NCBI GenBank assembly: GCA_963714205.1
Contig: CAVQNQ010000006.1
Span: forward strand, 186,001 to 250,000
DNA length: 64,000 nt
From: CAVQNQ01 sp963714205
GTDB lineage: Bacteria; Acidobacteriota; Terriglobia; Bryobacterales; Bryobacteraceae
Direction of reading: 5' to 3'
Shown here: positions 1-9,330 of the stretch, piece after piece
Layout of the letters: the number at the start of each line of letters is the position of its first letter
Position numbering within the stretch: position 1 is the first letter of the stretch
Notes under the pieces: generated by a model
Told to the model about the DNA's origin: nothing
The model's input: the letters and a program-made list of their open reading frames with translations, nothing else
Database searches by the model: none
Translations under genes and position numbers: made by a program

Positions 1-1306
1 GATCGCCGGAGCGCTGACGGCCATCGAGCCGTACGATATCGGGAACAACATCGAGATCATCGCGTCGTTGAACCCGGAGATGGCGGTGATGACCACATCG
101 TATGCGCGGGGAGAGGAGGAGAAGCGGCGCGTGTGGCACGAACTGCTGGCGGGGAATCGCGGGCTGATTCTGTGGGACGAAAAGGGCGAATTCGCCGGGC
201 AGCGCGGCGTGGAGGCCGCGCCGTACTTCCGCGAGATCCGCGAGGGCCTGGGCGCGCTGCTGATGGCCAGCCGGCGCGAGCCAGCGCGCATCGCCATACA
301 CTATTCGCAGCCCAGCATGCGCACGGAATGGATGCTGGAGCAGCGGCCCAAGGGCGGCGCGTGGGTGGAGCGCACTTCCAGCGTGGAGGCGAGCGACAGC
401 CGTTTTCTGAAAGTGCGGGAATCCTGGCGCCGGTTTCTGGAAGATGAGGGCCTCGCGTACCGCTTCGTCTCATACGGGCAGGTGGAGCGCGGGGAAGTGG
501 GGCGGGGCGGATATCGCGTGCTGATTCTGCCGCGCTCGAGCGCGATGTCGCAGGCGGAAGCCAAGGCGGTGCGCGAGTTCGTGGCGGCGGGCGGGGTCGT
601 GATCGCGGACGGCGAGCCGGCGACATTCGACGAACACGGCCGGAGGCTGCGCACGCCGCAACTCGCGGACCTGTTTCGCGAGCCGGGTCGCGCGGTCCGC
701 GCGAACGCGGATCGGAGCGCAGGCGGGGTGATCCGTGGCGCGGGAGTTGTCCCCGAGTTCACGCTGACGGATGAGAGCGGGCAGCGGCCGGCGGCGGTGG
801 AGACGCGCCTGTGGCGCAATGGGACGGCGACGATCGTGGCGCTGCTGAGCAGCGAGGCGCCGGATTCCGCGCGGGCGCGGGTAATGAAGCTCAGGCTGCC
901 TGGCGAATCCTACGTGTATGACGTGCGCGGCGCGCGGGCTTTGGGGCGAAGAAGCGAGATCGCGGTACGGCTCGATCCCTACGAGCCGGCCATCTACGCG
1001 GTATCGGGGCAGCCGCTCGCGGCGCTGCGCGTCTCCGCTCCGCAACGGCTGGCACGCGGCGAGACGGGACTGGTGCGCTGCGGCTTCGACCGGACGGCGG
1101 GCGCAGAAACAAGTGTGCTGCATCTGGATGTCGTCGCGACGGATGGCAAGCCGGTGGCGTACTACTCGGGAAACCTGTGGACGGCGAGCGGTTCCGCGGT
1201 GTGGAGGGTACCGCTGGCGCTGAACGACCAGACCGGCAAGTGGAGCGTGCGGGTGCGGGACGTGCTCAGCGGACAGACGGCCACAGCGACTATCGAAGTT
1301 CATTAG
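1..1306 (+). CDS. GH42-like beta-galactosidase-type protein, C-terminal part (cut by window edge)
   Basis: The reading frame is open from the first bases of the window, so the start lies outside; about 434 residues are visible. The middle part (TLPRSS-type segment ILPRSSAMS, then a conserved EFVAAGG stretch) resembles the trimerisation/glutamine-amidotransferase-like domain that follows the TIM barrel in GH42 enzymes. The C-terminal ~150 residues look like beta-sandwich modules. The catalytic barrel is not in the window, so substrate and activity cannot be judged. The next gene is on the same strand 70 bp downstream. The GH42 assignment rests on domain resemblance only; a related multidomain glycosidase is possible. 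Confidence 0.6.
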   Translation, partial: IAGALTAIEPYDIGNNIEIIASLNPEMAVMTTSYARGEEEKRRVWHELLAGNRGLILWDEKGEFAGQRGVEAAPYFREIREGLGALLMASRREPARIAIHYSQPSMRTEWMLEQRPKGGAWVERTSSVEASDSRFLKVRESWRRFLEDEGLAYRFVSYGQVERGEVGRGGYRVLILPRSSAMSQAEAKAVREFVAAGGVVIADGEPATFDEHGRRLRTPQLADLFREPGRAVRANADRSAGGVIRGAGVVPEFTLTDESGQRPAAVETRLWRNGTATIVALLSSEAPDSARARVMKLRLPGESYVYDVRGARALGRRSEIAVRLDPYEPAIYAVSGQPLAALRVSAPQRLARGETGLVRCGFDRTAGAETSVLHLDVVATDGKPVAYYSGNLWTASGSAVWRVPLALNDQTGKWSVRVRDVLSGQTATATIEVH

Positions 1307-1375
1307 TCGAACGTGTCGAAACGCGCACACCCCGATCACTTACGGTGATACATCTGGGACGGGGCGCCTCCGGCT

Positions 1376-2401
1376 ATGAAGAAATTGGACGTTCTGCGCG
1401 TGTGGGGACGCGTCGTGCGAGGGCACACCCCGTTCCTCTCGCTCGAGATCACGAAGGAATGCCCGCTGCGCTGTCCAGGCTGCTACGCGTATTCGCCGGA
1501 CCATCTGGGTCCGGCCACAGGGCTGCGGCAGCTTTCGGACTACCGGGGGCAGGAACTGGTGTCCGCGATCATGGCGCTCGTCCGCCGCATACGCCCGGTC
1601 CACGTCTCGATCGTCGGCGGCGAGCCGCTGGTCCGGTATCGGGAGTTGAGCGAGGTTCTGCCGCTGCTCGACCGCATGGGCGTCGAGGTGCAAATTGTGA
1701 CCAGCGCGGTGCGGCCCCTCCCGCACGGCTGGAAATCGATTCGTTGCCTGCACGTAGTGATCTCGATCGATGGTCTTGCGGCAGAGCACGACCGGCGGCG
1801 CGCCCCGGCGACTTACGATCGCATTTTGAAGCACATCGCCGGGCATAGCGTCACCGTGCACTGCACGGTCACACGGCAGATGCTGGCGCGGCCGCGGTAC
1901 CTGGCGGACTTCTGCCGCTTCTGGTCGGAACGGGACGAAGTGCGTAAAATCTGGTTCAGCATTTACACTCCCCAGGAAGGCGAAATATCCCCGGAACGCT
2001 TGAGGCCGCAGGATCGGGAGGGCCTCTTCGAAGAACTGGCCGCCACCGCCCGATACCCCAAGGTGCACTTACCGAGGATGGTGCTCAACAGCTACCGCCA
2101 TCCGCCCCAGTCACCCGAGGAGTGTACGTTCGCGCGGTTGAGTACCTGTGTCTCGGCCGACCTGAAGACCCAAGTGACACCCTGCCAATTGGGCGGAAGG
2201 CCGGTATGCGCCGAATGCGGCTGTATCGCCTCCGCCGGTATGCACGCGCTAGCGGGCCTGAAGATTGGCGGGATCCTCCCGGTCTCCGCCATTTTGAATG
2301 CCTCGATTCGTCTCGGCAGCCGGGGCGTTTCGGGGCTGCCCCGGACCGGCGGTCACGATTGTTTCGAGAAAATCTCAGCGGCGGGAACCCCTGGATCGTA
2401 A
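1376..2401 (+). CDS. radical SAM protein with C-terminal cysteine cluster
   Basis: This 341-residue protein has the radical SAM motif CxxxCxxC at residues 29-36 (CPLRCPGC), followed by a GGEP segment near residue 81 that contacts S-adenosylmethionine. At roughly 248-290 there are several further cysteines (ECTF, STC, TPC, CAECGC), as in SPASM/twitch-type auxiliary Fe-S domains. It therefore probably binds one 4Fe-4S cluster for SAM cleavage plus at least one auxiliary cluster. No peptide substrate gene or partner is recognisable beside it, so the reaction is unknown. The ATG start follows a G-rich leader (GGGGCGCC) and gives a normal N-terminus just ahead of the cluster motif. Confidence 0.85.
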   Translation: MKKLDVLRVWGRVVRGHTPFLSLEITKECPLRCPGCYAYSPDHLGPATGLRQLSDYRGQELVSAIMALVRRIRPVHVSIVGGEPLVRYRELSEVLPLLDRMGVEVQIVTSAVRPLPHGWKSIRCLHVVISIDGLAAEHDRRRAPATYDRILKHIAGHSVTVHCTVTRQMLARPRYLADFCRFWSERDEVRKIWFSIYTPQEGEISPERLRPQDREGLFEELAATARYPKVHLPRMVLNSYRHPPQSPEECTFARLSTCVSADLKTQVTPCQLGGRPVCAECGCIASAGMHALAGLKIGGILPVSAILNASIRLGSRGVSGLPRTGGHDCFEKISAAGTPGS

Positions 2402-2490
2402 AGAGCTTACTAGCCGATCCCAACGGGGGCGGACGGGCAGCGGCATAAGCCCCGGCCGGTACACTGGAGGCGCAGGGGGGTGGGTTTCGG

Positions 2491-3786
2491 ATGAGGAGTT
2501 CCCGTTTGTTGTTGCTGGCCGCCGCGATGGCGGGGTGCGCGCTGGCGGCGCCGCCGCTGACCACGATTCAGGACGTGCTGTACAAGGCCGATGGAACGCC
2601 CTTCAACGGCACACTGACGATCAGTTGGACGAGTTTCCAGGCGTCTGATAATTCGGACATCGTGACGCAGAGCACTACGGTGAAAGTGGTGGCCGGAAAC
2701 CTGCACGTGCAGCTCGTGCCGACCACGAGCGGCAGCCCGGCGGTGTACTACACCGTCACTTACAACAGCGACGGGCGCGTGCAGTTCCAGGAGACGTGGT
2801 CGGTGCCGGCGAGCGCGCAGCCGGTGCGGGTGCGGGACGTGAGAGTCGCGACGGCGGGAGCGGAGACGGGCGGCGGTGGCAATGGGGGCGCCGCGGCGGA
2901 CACCACCATCCAGGAGAGCGATGTGGTGGGGCTGATTGCGGACTTGGCCGCGCGCCCGCAGATGGGGCCCGGATACGCAGCCGGGCGGGCGGCGGTGGTG
3001 AACGCTCTGGGCGCGCTGGAATCGGCCGTGGGCAATGCCACGGACTGCGTGCACGTGGATGGATCCTCGGGGCTGTGCGGCGGGGTGCAGCCTGCATACA
3101 TGGACGGCGATTTGCCGGCGGGCATTGTGGACGGCTCAAACACGTCGTTCACGCTTTCGGACACCCCCGATCCGGCGACGAGCCTGGCACTATACCGGAA
3201 CGGGATGCTGCAGAAGACGGGGCAGGATTACATCTTAGCGGGCGCGACAGTCCGGTTCGTGACGTCTGACACTCCGCAGCCGGGAGACACACTGCTGGCT
3301 TCGTACCGGCTCGACGGGTCGGGTTCGCTCGAGAGGCCGGCCTACCGGCTAGGGGCTTCGGACGCGGGAAAAACGCATCCCACGCCGGAGGTGCTGTGCA
3401 GCGGGACGGGCGCCGCCACGAAGTGCGCCATACCGCCGGGAAAACTGATGCCGGGCGATCGCGTGGAGGCGCGGTTCGATTTCGCGCGCCAGGGGAACGG
3501 CGACACGGGCTGGAGCGTGGAAGTGCGTTGGGGCGGGACCACGGTGCTGCACCGCGAGGCCGCGGGGTCGGAGACGCTGCTGACGGGGCGGATAGAGGCG
3601 GCCATCACAGCAGACGGAGCGCAGGTGAGCAGCCAGAGCTGGGGCGCGGCGTCGAGCCTGGCGGCCGGCGTGGCAGCCGCGAGCGACGACTACTCCGCAG
3701 GGATCACGGTGGATTTCCAAGGGGCGGCCACGGCGCCCGGTGACGCGGTGGCGCTGCGCGGGTTCACGGTGGTGAGGTGGCCGTAA
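2491..3786 (+). CDS. exported protein with tail-fibre-like domain
   Basis: This 431-residue protein starts with a signal peptide (MRSSRLLLLAAAMAGCALAA). The stretch around MAGC could also be a weak lipobox. Residues ~20-110 form a beta-rich domain. A Gly-rich linker (TGGGGNGG) follows. Near residues 200-275 is a segment with the pattern 'G.V.DGSNTSFTLS...YRNGMLQKTGQDY...' that is common in phage tail fibres and adhesins. The C-terminal ~150 residues are beta-rich and unrecognised. The RBS-like GGAGGC upstream is distant. It sits alone between a radical SAM gene and a convergent peptidase gene. A surface adhesin is plausible but not shown. Confidence 0.65.
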   Translation: MRSSRLLLLAAAMAGCALAAPPLTTIQDVLYKADGTPFNGTLTISWTSFQASDNSDIVTQSTTVKVVAGNLHVQLVPTTSGSPAVYYTVTYNSDGRVQFQETWSVPASAQPVRVRDVRVATAGAETGGGGNGGAAADTTIQESDVVGLIADLAARPQMGPGYAAGRAAVVNALGALESAVGNATDCVHVDGSSGLCGGVQPAYMDGDLPAGIVDGSNTSFTLSDTPDPATSLALYRNGMLQKTGQDYILAGATVRFVTSDTPQPGDTLLASYRLDGSGSLERPAYRLGASDAGKTHPTPEVLCSGTGAATKCAIPPGKLMPGDRVEARFDFARQGNGDTGWSVEVRWGGTTVLHREAAGSETLLTGRIEAAITADGAQVSSQSWGAASSLAAGVAAASDDYSAGITVDFQGAATAPGDAVALRGFTVVRWP

Positions 3787-3798
3787 ACCCGCGCGCAA

Positions 3799-5397
3799 TC
3801 AGCGATGGAACTGGTCGCCGGGGCGCCAGCCGGGGAGCTTATCCTGATTGGCCACTTCGCGGCCCAGCAGGAAGCCGTATTCGGCGGCTTGCTCAAGGGC
3901 GGTGAAATCCCAATCGTCCCGAAATTCGTCGGAGGGCTGGTGGTAATGCTTATCGTTGTACTCCTCAGCCAGCTTCTGGCCATAGCCGGGGGGCTGGCCG
4001 GCAAACTCGGTGGCGTGCTCGATGGAAAAAGCGGGGATGCCGGCGTGGGCGAAAGAGAAGTGGTCGGAGCGGAAGTAGTGGCCCTGCTCGGGCTGGGCGT
4101 CGGGTGAGATGGCCAGATCGAGGCGTTTGGCGATCTGCTGGGCGAGGGCGTAGACGTCGGTGCGCTCGGCGCCGGTGATGACCACGTCCTTGGCGCGGCC
4201 CCAGGGGTAGAGGGCATCGTAGTTCAGATCGAGAGCAGTCTTGGCAGCGGGAAAGAGCGGGTGCGCGGCGTAGTATTCGGAACCTTTCAGACCGCCCTCT
4301 TCGGCGGTCACCGAGAGGAACAGAGCGGAGCGGCGGGGCTTCTGGGGGAGCGCGGCCCAGGCGCGGGCGAGCTCCATGAGGATGGCGCAGCCGGTGGCGT
4401 TATCAATGGCGCCGTTGTAGATGCTGTCGCCATCCACGGGGGTGCCGATGCCCAGATGATCCCAGTGGGCGCTGAAGATGACGTACTCGTCCTTCAGCTT
4501 GGGATCGCTGCCGGGGACGACGGCGGCCACGTTGCGGGAGTCGAGGGCGCGCACCTTGGCGGGCAGGCTGCCGCGAATCCGGATGCCGAGGGGGATGGGC
4601 TTGAAATCGCGCTTTTCGGATGCGGCCAGCAGGTCATCGACGTTTTGGCCGGCCAGGGCCAGGAGCTTCTGGCCGGCTTCGCGGGTGACCCATCCCTGGA
4701 TAGCGAGCGAGGATTCGCCGGGGGCAAGCTTCACGAAGGGGACCTCGCGGGCCCAGGAGTTGCGCACCACCTCCCAGCCGTAACCGGCGGTCGGGGTAGT
4801 GTGGATGATTAGAACTCCGGCGGCGCCGCGGCGCAAAGCCTCTTCATACTTGTAGTTCCAGCGGCCGTAATAGGTGAGGGCGCGGCCATCGAAGAACGCG
4901 GGGTCGGTGGAAGTGGGCTCGTTGGTGAAGAGCACGAGCAGTTTGCCCTTGACATCCACGCCTTTGAAATCGTCCCATTTCCATTCCGGGGCGGCGATGC
5001 CATGACCGACGAAGACGGCTTCGGCGTCGAAATCGGTCTGCGGCGTCTGGCGCTGGCTCACGCCGACGAAATCATCCAGATACTTGAAATCGACGGCCTG
5101 GCCGCCGGCAGTGGCGGATAACTGCGCGCCGGGAGTAGTCTCGACACCCACTAACGGGACCTTCTGGAAAAAAGTTCCATTATCTCCGGCCGGTTTGGCG
5201 CCATCCAGGGCGAACTGGGTGGCGATGTACGCGGTGGCGATATCGCCGCCGCGCTGGCCGACGCCGCGGCCTTCGAGCAGATCACTCGACAGGAAACGGG
5301 TGTGCTCGCGGATGCGTTCGGCGGAGATGGACCCCGGCTGGGCCCCTGCGGAAAGCGCGGAAATCAATAAGAAAGCAAGGGTTTTCGACATGGTCAT
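3799..5397 (-). CDS. secreted M28-family zinc aminopeptidase with PA domain
   Basis: The 532-residue protein has a signal peptide (ending ALSAGAQP). A protease-associated insert occupies roughly residues 125-260. The M28 catalytic domain carries the expected metal ligands in order: FSAHWDHLG, NGAIDNATG, TAEEGGLKG (Glu-Glu pair with the general base), LNYDAL, and a final His in FSIEH. It probably removes N-terminal residues from peptides outside the cytoplasm. It ends 12 bp from the end of the exported protein gene on the opposite strand, so the two genes converge. The start ATG is directly before the hydrophobic signal segment. Confidence 0.9.
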   Translation of the reverse strand: MTMSKTLAFLLISALSAGAQPGSISAERIREHTRFLSSDLLEGRGVGQRGGDIATAYIATQFALDGAKPAGDNGTFFQKVPLVGVETTPGAQLSATAGGQAVDFKYLDDFVGVSQRQTPQTDFDAEAVFVGHGIAAPEWKWDDFKGVDVKGKLLVLFTNEPTSTDPAFFDGRALTYYGRWNYKYEEALRRGAAGVLIIHTTPTAGYGWEVVRNSWAREVPFVKLAPGESSLAIQGWVTREAGQKLLALAGQNVDDLLAASEKRDFKPIPLGIRIRGSLPAKVRALDSRNVAAVVPGSDPKLKDEYVIFSAHWDHLGIGTPVDGDSIYNGAIDNATGCAILMELARAWAALPQKPRRSALFLSVTAEEGGLKGSEYYAAHPLFPAAKTALDLNYDALYPWGRAKDVVITGAERTDVYALAQQIAKRLDLAISPDAQPEQGHYFRSDHFSFAHAGIPAFSIEHATEFAGQPPGYGQKLAEEYNDKHYHQPSDEFRDDWDFTALEQAAEYGFLLGREVANQDKLPGWRPGDQFHR

Positions 5398-5551
5398 AGA
5401 AAATGGGAACGGCTTCCTGGCCGTCCCCTACCGAAATTAGCACACGGGGCATAGAGGGCGGCAACCGCGGTGGCCGCGAATGCGTCTGATTTTCAGGCGC
5501 ATGGTATTCGCGCATCTTTTATCATAGGGACTGGTGATTTCAATTCAGGAT

Positions 5552-7597
5552 ATGAGAATGATGAAACTCGCTCCACTCGCGTTGGTTCTCATTGCCGCTA
5601 CGGGCTGGCCGGCGGCCGCCCAGACCTGGGATACCAGCGGGAACAGCCTCCTGAGCGGCACATACTACTTCCGCCAGGTGCTCTATGTCGTCGGAGACGA
5701 CTACGGAGACCTCAGCGAGGCCGTCGCGATCTACGGCGAAATTTCCTTCAGCGGAACCGGGACATACACGCTGAGCACCAATTGCGCGGTGCTGGATGCC
5801 TACGTGCTCGCAGAAGGGGAAGCTGAGGGTGCGGTGACATGCTCGGCGTGGCTCGCGGCGTACAGCCTCCCGGCCACTGGCACGTACTCCATTGCGGCCT
5901 CGGGTTACGGGTTCCTATCCAATCCGCTTTCGTCCGGGGATTATATCTACGGGCTGGTTTCGCAGCAAGGCATTTTCGTCGGCAGCACCACGGAGACTTC
6001 GAACGGGTTTAACGATCTGTTCGTGGCCGCGCCGGTATCGGCCCAGACGTCGCTCGCGACCTTCCAGGGATCCTACTGGATAGCGGACATGGATCTTTCC
6101 GGAAACCTGTACGACCTCCTCGAAGGGCAGGCGACAGGCGGGGCGTACAGCGTTGGCGCGATGTTCCAGGTGAATCCGAACGGCGCCGGCAGCCTGGGAA
6201 GCTTCACCCTAACAGGGTACATAGGTGGTGACGGCTCCCAGGAAATCACCCAGAGTTATAGCAGTTATAAATACACCATCAGCAACTCAGCATATAACCT
6301 GGCGATACCGAGCTCATCCTCAGGCTCAGCCCTGCTTTCCGGGCAGAAGTTTCTGTACATTTCGCCGGACGGCAATTTCGTTTTCGGCGGATCGCCCGCG
6401 TCGTGGGATTTCCTGGTGGGTGTGCGCACGGGAAGCGGCACGCCCAACTTCGGGGGCTTGTATTACCAGGCGGGGATCGACCAGCCTGTGGATAGCAACG
6501 ATGTGGGTTATCTGGATACCTACTACGGATCGATGAATGACAGCGGCGGCGCGATAATAGGGCATCAGCGCCTCGACGCGGTGTTCAACTCCGCCGCGAT
6601 GGATTACACCTACAGCGACACGTTTTCGCCGAATTCATCCGGCACGTACAGCGACTCGTACACGCGCTACGCGGCCAATAGCACGGCGCGGATCGGGTCC
6701 GGGATCGGCCCCTCCCTGGGCCTGCACGTAGCGTTGGCTGCGCCGACGCTCAGCGGCTCCGGCGTATTTCTGAACTCGGAAGGAGTGGTGAACGCCGCCA
6801 GTTCGGCGCCCTTCACGGCGGCCATCGTCCCCGGAGAGTTCATAGACCTGTATGGCAGCGGGTTGGCGCCCAGCGGCTTGCCGCCAGCCTCGCTTCCCTT
6901 CCCCACCAACATCGGCGGGGTCAAGGTCATGATTAACAACGTCGCGGCGCCGCTCTATTACGCATCGCCGGGGTTGATCGAGGCGATCGTGCCCTATGAA
7001 ACCACCGCTTCGGTGGCGCAGATCCAGGTGATCAACAACGGCGCTTCCTCGAATACCGTAACCACGTACACGGGCGAAACCGCTCCGGGCGTCTTCACGC
7101 AGAACCCCGGCGGGCTTGGCTACGGCGCGATTCAGCACAGCGCCGACTACTCGCTGGTGACGGAAGCCAACCCGGCGCAACCCGGCGAAACGGTGCTGAT
7201 ATATGTCAGCGGCCTCGGCGCCGTGAGCCCGACGGTTGCCGATGGCGCGCCTGCGTCATCGACCAGCCTGATCAACACCACCAACACGTTCACCGTCGAC
7301 TTTAACGGGGTAGCGGCCACAGTCTCTTTCGCCGGCCTGGTCCCGACCTTGGCTGGACTATACCAGCTCAACGTGGTGGTGCCGACCGGCGCCACCGCCG
7401 GGGATAACTTTATAGGAATCACGGGGCCGGATTCCTACGCGGACGAAGCCTTGATTCCAGTGGGCGGGACGGCAACCGCCAGCCTGCGACCGCGCCTGGC
7501 GGCCCGCATGCAGCGCCCTTCGACGAACGCGTGGCGGCACCATACCCGCAGCAGCCGGGCGAATCCGGCCGTTACAGATCCAGATCGTCTACGATAG
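5552..7597 (+). CDS. secreted protein with C-terminal TIGR03437-type domain
   Basis: About 681 residues. The signal peptide is MRMMKLAPLALVLIAATGWPAAAQ; the ATG at 5552 is preferred over the GTG at 5534 because it begins directly at the signal. Residues ~25-400 are an unrecognised, Ser/Gly/Tyr-rich beta region. Residues ~405-640 match the Acidobacteria-typical TIGR03437 domain: VNAASSAPFTAAIVPGE, DLYGSGLAP, NNVAAPLYYASPG, a V.YVSGLGAVSP segment and GLYQLNVVVP. The family is a recurrent C-terminal module of exported Solibacter-type proteins; its function is not known. The last 26 bp overlap the 3' end of the convergent gene, and the Arg-rich C-terminal tail after residue ~640 is probably not conserved. 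Confidence 0.85.
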   Translation: MRMMKLAPLALVLIAATGWPAAAQTWDTSGNSLLSGTYYFRQVLYVVGDDYGDLSEAVAIYGEISFSGTGTYTLSTNCAVLDAYVLAEGEAEGAVTCSAWLAAYSLPATGTYSIAASGYGFLSNPLSSGDYIYGLVSQQGIFVGSTTETSNGFNDLFVAAPVSAQTSLATFQGSYWIADMDLSGNLYDLLEGQATGGAYSVGAMFQVNPNGAGSLGSFTLTGYIGGDGSQEITQSYSSYKYTISNSAYNLAIPSSSSGSALLSGQKFLYISPDGNFVFGGSPASWDFLVGVRTGSGTPNFGGLYYQAGIDQPVDSNDVGYLDTYYGSMNDSGGAIIGHQRLDAVFNSAAMDYTYSDTFSPNSSGTYSDSYTRYAANSTARIGSGIGPSLGLHVALAAPTLSGSGVFLNSEGVVNAASSAPFTAAIVPGEFIDLYGSGLAPSGLPPASLPFPTNIGGVKVMINNVAAPLYYASPGLIEAIVPYETTASVAQIQVINNGASSNTVTTYTGETAPGVFTQNPGGLGYGAIQHSADYSLVTEANPAQPGETVLIYVSGLGAVSPTVADGAPASSTSLINTTNTFTVDFNGVAATVSFAGLVPTLAGLYQLNVVVPTGATAGDNFIGITGPDSYADEALIPVGGTATASLRPRLAARMQRPSTNAWRHHTRSSRANPAVTDPDRLR

Positions 7598-7964
7598 CTT
7601 CGACATCGGCGGCGCGAACGTGGACGGGGTCTTTCATCAGGGCGGGGACGGGGCGCTCATCGAAGGCTTGGAACAGGGCCATTTTAGCGACGGCATAGCG
7701 TTCGGTGGAAGTGAGCTGACGCCCGTGGGCCTGTTCCCAAGCGCGCAAGGCGGCGTGGGACACAACGACCGCGAGCGGCGTCCAGTTCTTACGATCAGCC
7801 GAGATGCTGAAGACAAACTCGAGGCCATCGGCGGGATGAGGCCGATGGCCTTCATAGAAATATTGATAAACGTAGCCGGTACGCGCGGAGTAGTTCTTCT
7901 GGCGCCGCACGGCGGGCGCGCCGGCCAGAGGCTCGCGTTTTTTCGAGAAGAACCTCCGAAACAC
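7572..7964 (-). CDS. conserved hypothetical protein (about 130 aa)
   Basis: The credible part of this frame begins at a GTG at 7964 (MFRRFFSKKREP...). Upstream codons give an Arg/Trp-rich sequence unlike a protein. The core contains ARTGYVYQYFYEG and a segment FSISADRKNW that look like a folded beta-rich domain, then an alpha-helical C-terminus with an acidic end (EAIVDDLDL). I do not recognise a named family. It stands alone, converging on the TIGR03437 gene with a short 3' overlap. The start is uncertain by up to a few dozen codons. Confidence 0.6.
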   Translation of the reverse strand: MFRRFFSKKREPLAGAPAVRRQKNYSARTGYVYQYFYEGHRPHPADGLEFVFSISADRKNWTPLAVVVSHAALRAWEQAHGRQLTSTERYAVAKMALFQAFDERPVPALMKDPVHVRAADVEAIVDDLDL

Positions 7965-8474
7965 GAGTGTTAGGTTCAGTGCAATCGGCGACGATCTAAG
8001 GCGCCACCGCCATTGACAAGAATACCAAGCGGCGCGAAACTGAAATCGGAATCGAGCCGGTGTTGCGATTCCGACGCCGTTTACGGCCGGTCCACCCAGG
8101 ATCGGCAGGAGGTGACCATATAGAACCCGGCGAAGATGAGGGCGGCCTCGTCTGCGGCAAGTGAGCAGGCAGTACAAGAGAGTCTGAGCGATCGGATTGT
8201 AAGGTGCCTCGTAGAACAGGCACGGCGCGCGAGGCGCGAAGTGACGATCGCCGACGGATTTTCTCAGCTCGCGGGCGGCAGGCGACCGCCCTTTATCATT
8301 AGTTCCTGCGTTTCAGCAGTTCCACTAATCCTCCCCGAATTGGAGGGGTAGAGTAGCTTCGCGGACCCGACGTCGTGGCCTTCGTGAGCACGAGTTGCGG
8401 GGCACCAGTGGCTTTTCTGAAGACCCTCGCAGAGCTTGCGCAGTGTTGTACACTAGGGTGAGTTTTCCACATTT
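7965..8474. other. intergenic region between divergent genes
   Basis: About 510 bp between the hypothetical gene (leftward) and mqnD (rightward). It should hold the promoters of both, but I see no convincing -35/-10 pair. No credible protein or RNA gene was recognised. Confidence 0.4.
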
Positions 8475-9323
8475 ATGACACTGGTTGCAGCAGCCAGGGA
8501 GATCGTTAGCGCCCACAGCCCGGATTCCGACGACGCTTTCATGTTCTATGGTCTGGCGACCAAGAAGGTCCGGTCGTCCAAAGTGGCGTTCCGCCATGTT
8601 CTCGAAGACATCGAGACGCTGAACCGCAAGGCTGTGGAAGGAAGTTACGAGCTGACCGCGATCTCCTATCACGCCTATCCGTACATAGCCGATAAATATG
8701 TGCTGATGTCTTCGGGATCGAGTATCGGGGATGGGTACGGACCGCTGGTCCTCGCGCCTCGCCCGATGGAAGCGGAAGAACTCAAGGGTAAGCGCATCGC
8801 CGTGCCGGGAAAGATGACCACGGCCTACCTGGCGCTGAAACTGTTTCAACCGGATTTCGAAGCCGTAATCACGCCGTTCGATAAGATACCCGATGCGGTG
8901 CGCGAGAAATCGGTGGATGCGGGCCTAGTCATTCACGAAGCGCAGCTCACCTTCGACCGCGAGGGATTCCACAAGGTGGTGGATTTGGGGCGATGGTTCA
9001 AATCGACCTACGAGGCGCCGCTGCCGCTGGGCGCCAACGCGCTGCTGCGATCGCTGGAGAGGGAGATCCAGAGCGAGTGCTGCCGGCTTCTGCGCGAGAG
9101 CATCCAATACGCGCTGGACAATCACGCCGAGGCTTTGGAATACGCGCTGCAATTCGCCCGCAACATGGATACGCGGCAGGCCGAGAAGTTCGTGGGGATG
9201 TACGTTAACCACTACACGATGGATGGCGGCGAGGTGGTGCCGCGGGCCGCGCAGAAGCTGCTGGACCTGGGGTACGAAGCCGGGCTGATCCCGCGGCGCG
9301 TGGAAGTGGAATTCGTGCGGTAG
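8475..9323 (+). CDS. mqnD: 1,4-dihydroxy-6-naphthoate synthase (futalosine pathway)
   Basis: The 282-residue protein has the MqnD signature near its N-terminus (AHSPDSDDAFMFYGL). It continues with the periplasmic-binding-protein-like fold of the MqnA/MqnD family (TAISYHAYPYIADKY, GPLVLAP, KRIAVPGKMTTAYLALKL). Its family converts cyclic dehypoxanthine futalosine into 1,4-dihydroxy-6-naphthoate in menaquinone synthesis, which implies a respiratory quinone made by the futalosine route. None of the other mqn genes lies in the window, so the pathway is scattered here. The ATG at 8475 starts 6 residues before the first conserved strand. Confidence 0.9.
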   Translation: MTLVAAAREIVSAHSPDSDDAFMFYGLATKKVRSSKVAFRHVLEDIETLNRKAVEGSYELTAISYHAYPYIADKYVLMSSGSSIGDGYGPLVLAPRPMEAEELKGKRIAVPGKMTTAYLALKLFQPDFEAVITPFDKIPDAVREKSVDAGLVIHEAQLTFDREGFHKVVDLGRWFKSTYEAPLPLGANALLRSLEREIQSECCRLLRESIQYALDNHAEALEYALQFARNMDTRQAEKFVGMYVNHYTMDGGEVVPRAAQKLLDLGYEAGLIPRRVEVEFVR

Positions 9324-9330
9324 GGCGCGA

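Noticed and set aside
5401..5435. Small inverted repeat (GGGA..CGGC / GCCG..TCCC) before the M28 peptidase gene
   Set aside because: Short, interrupted and without T-run; not enough to call a terminator or operator.
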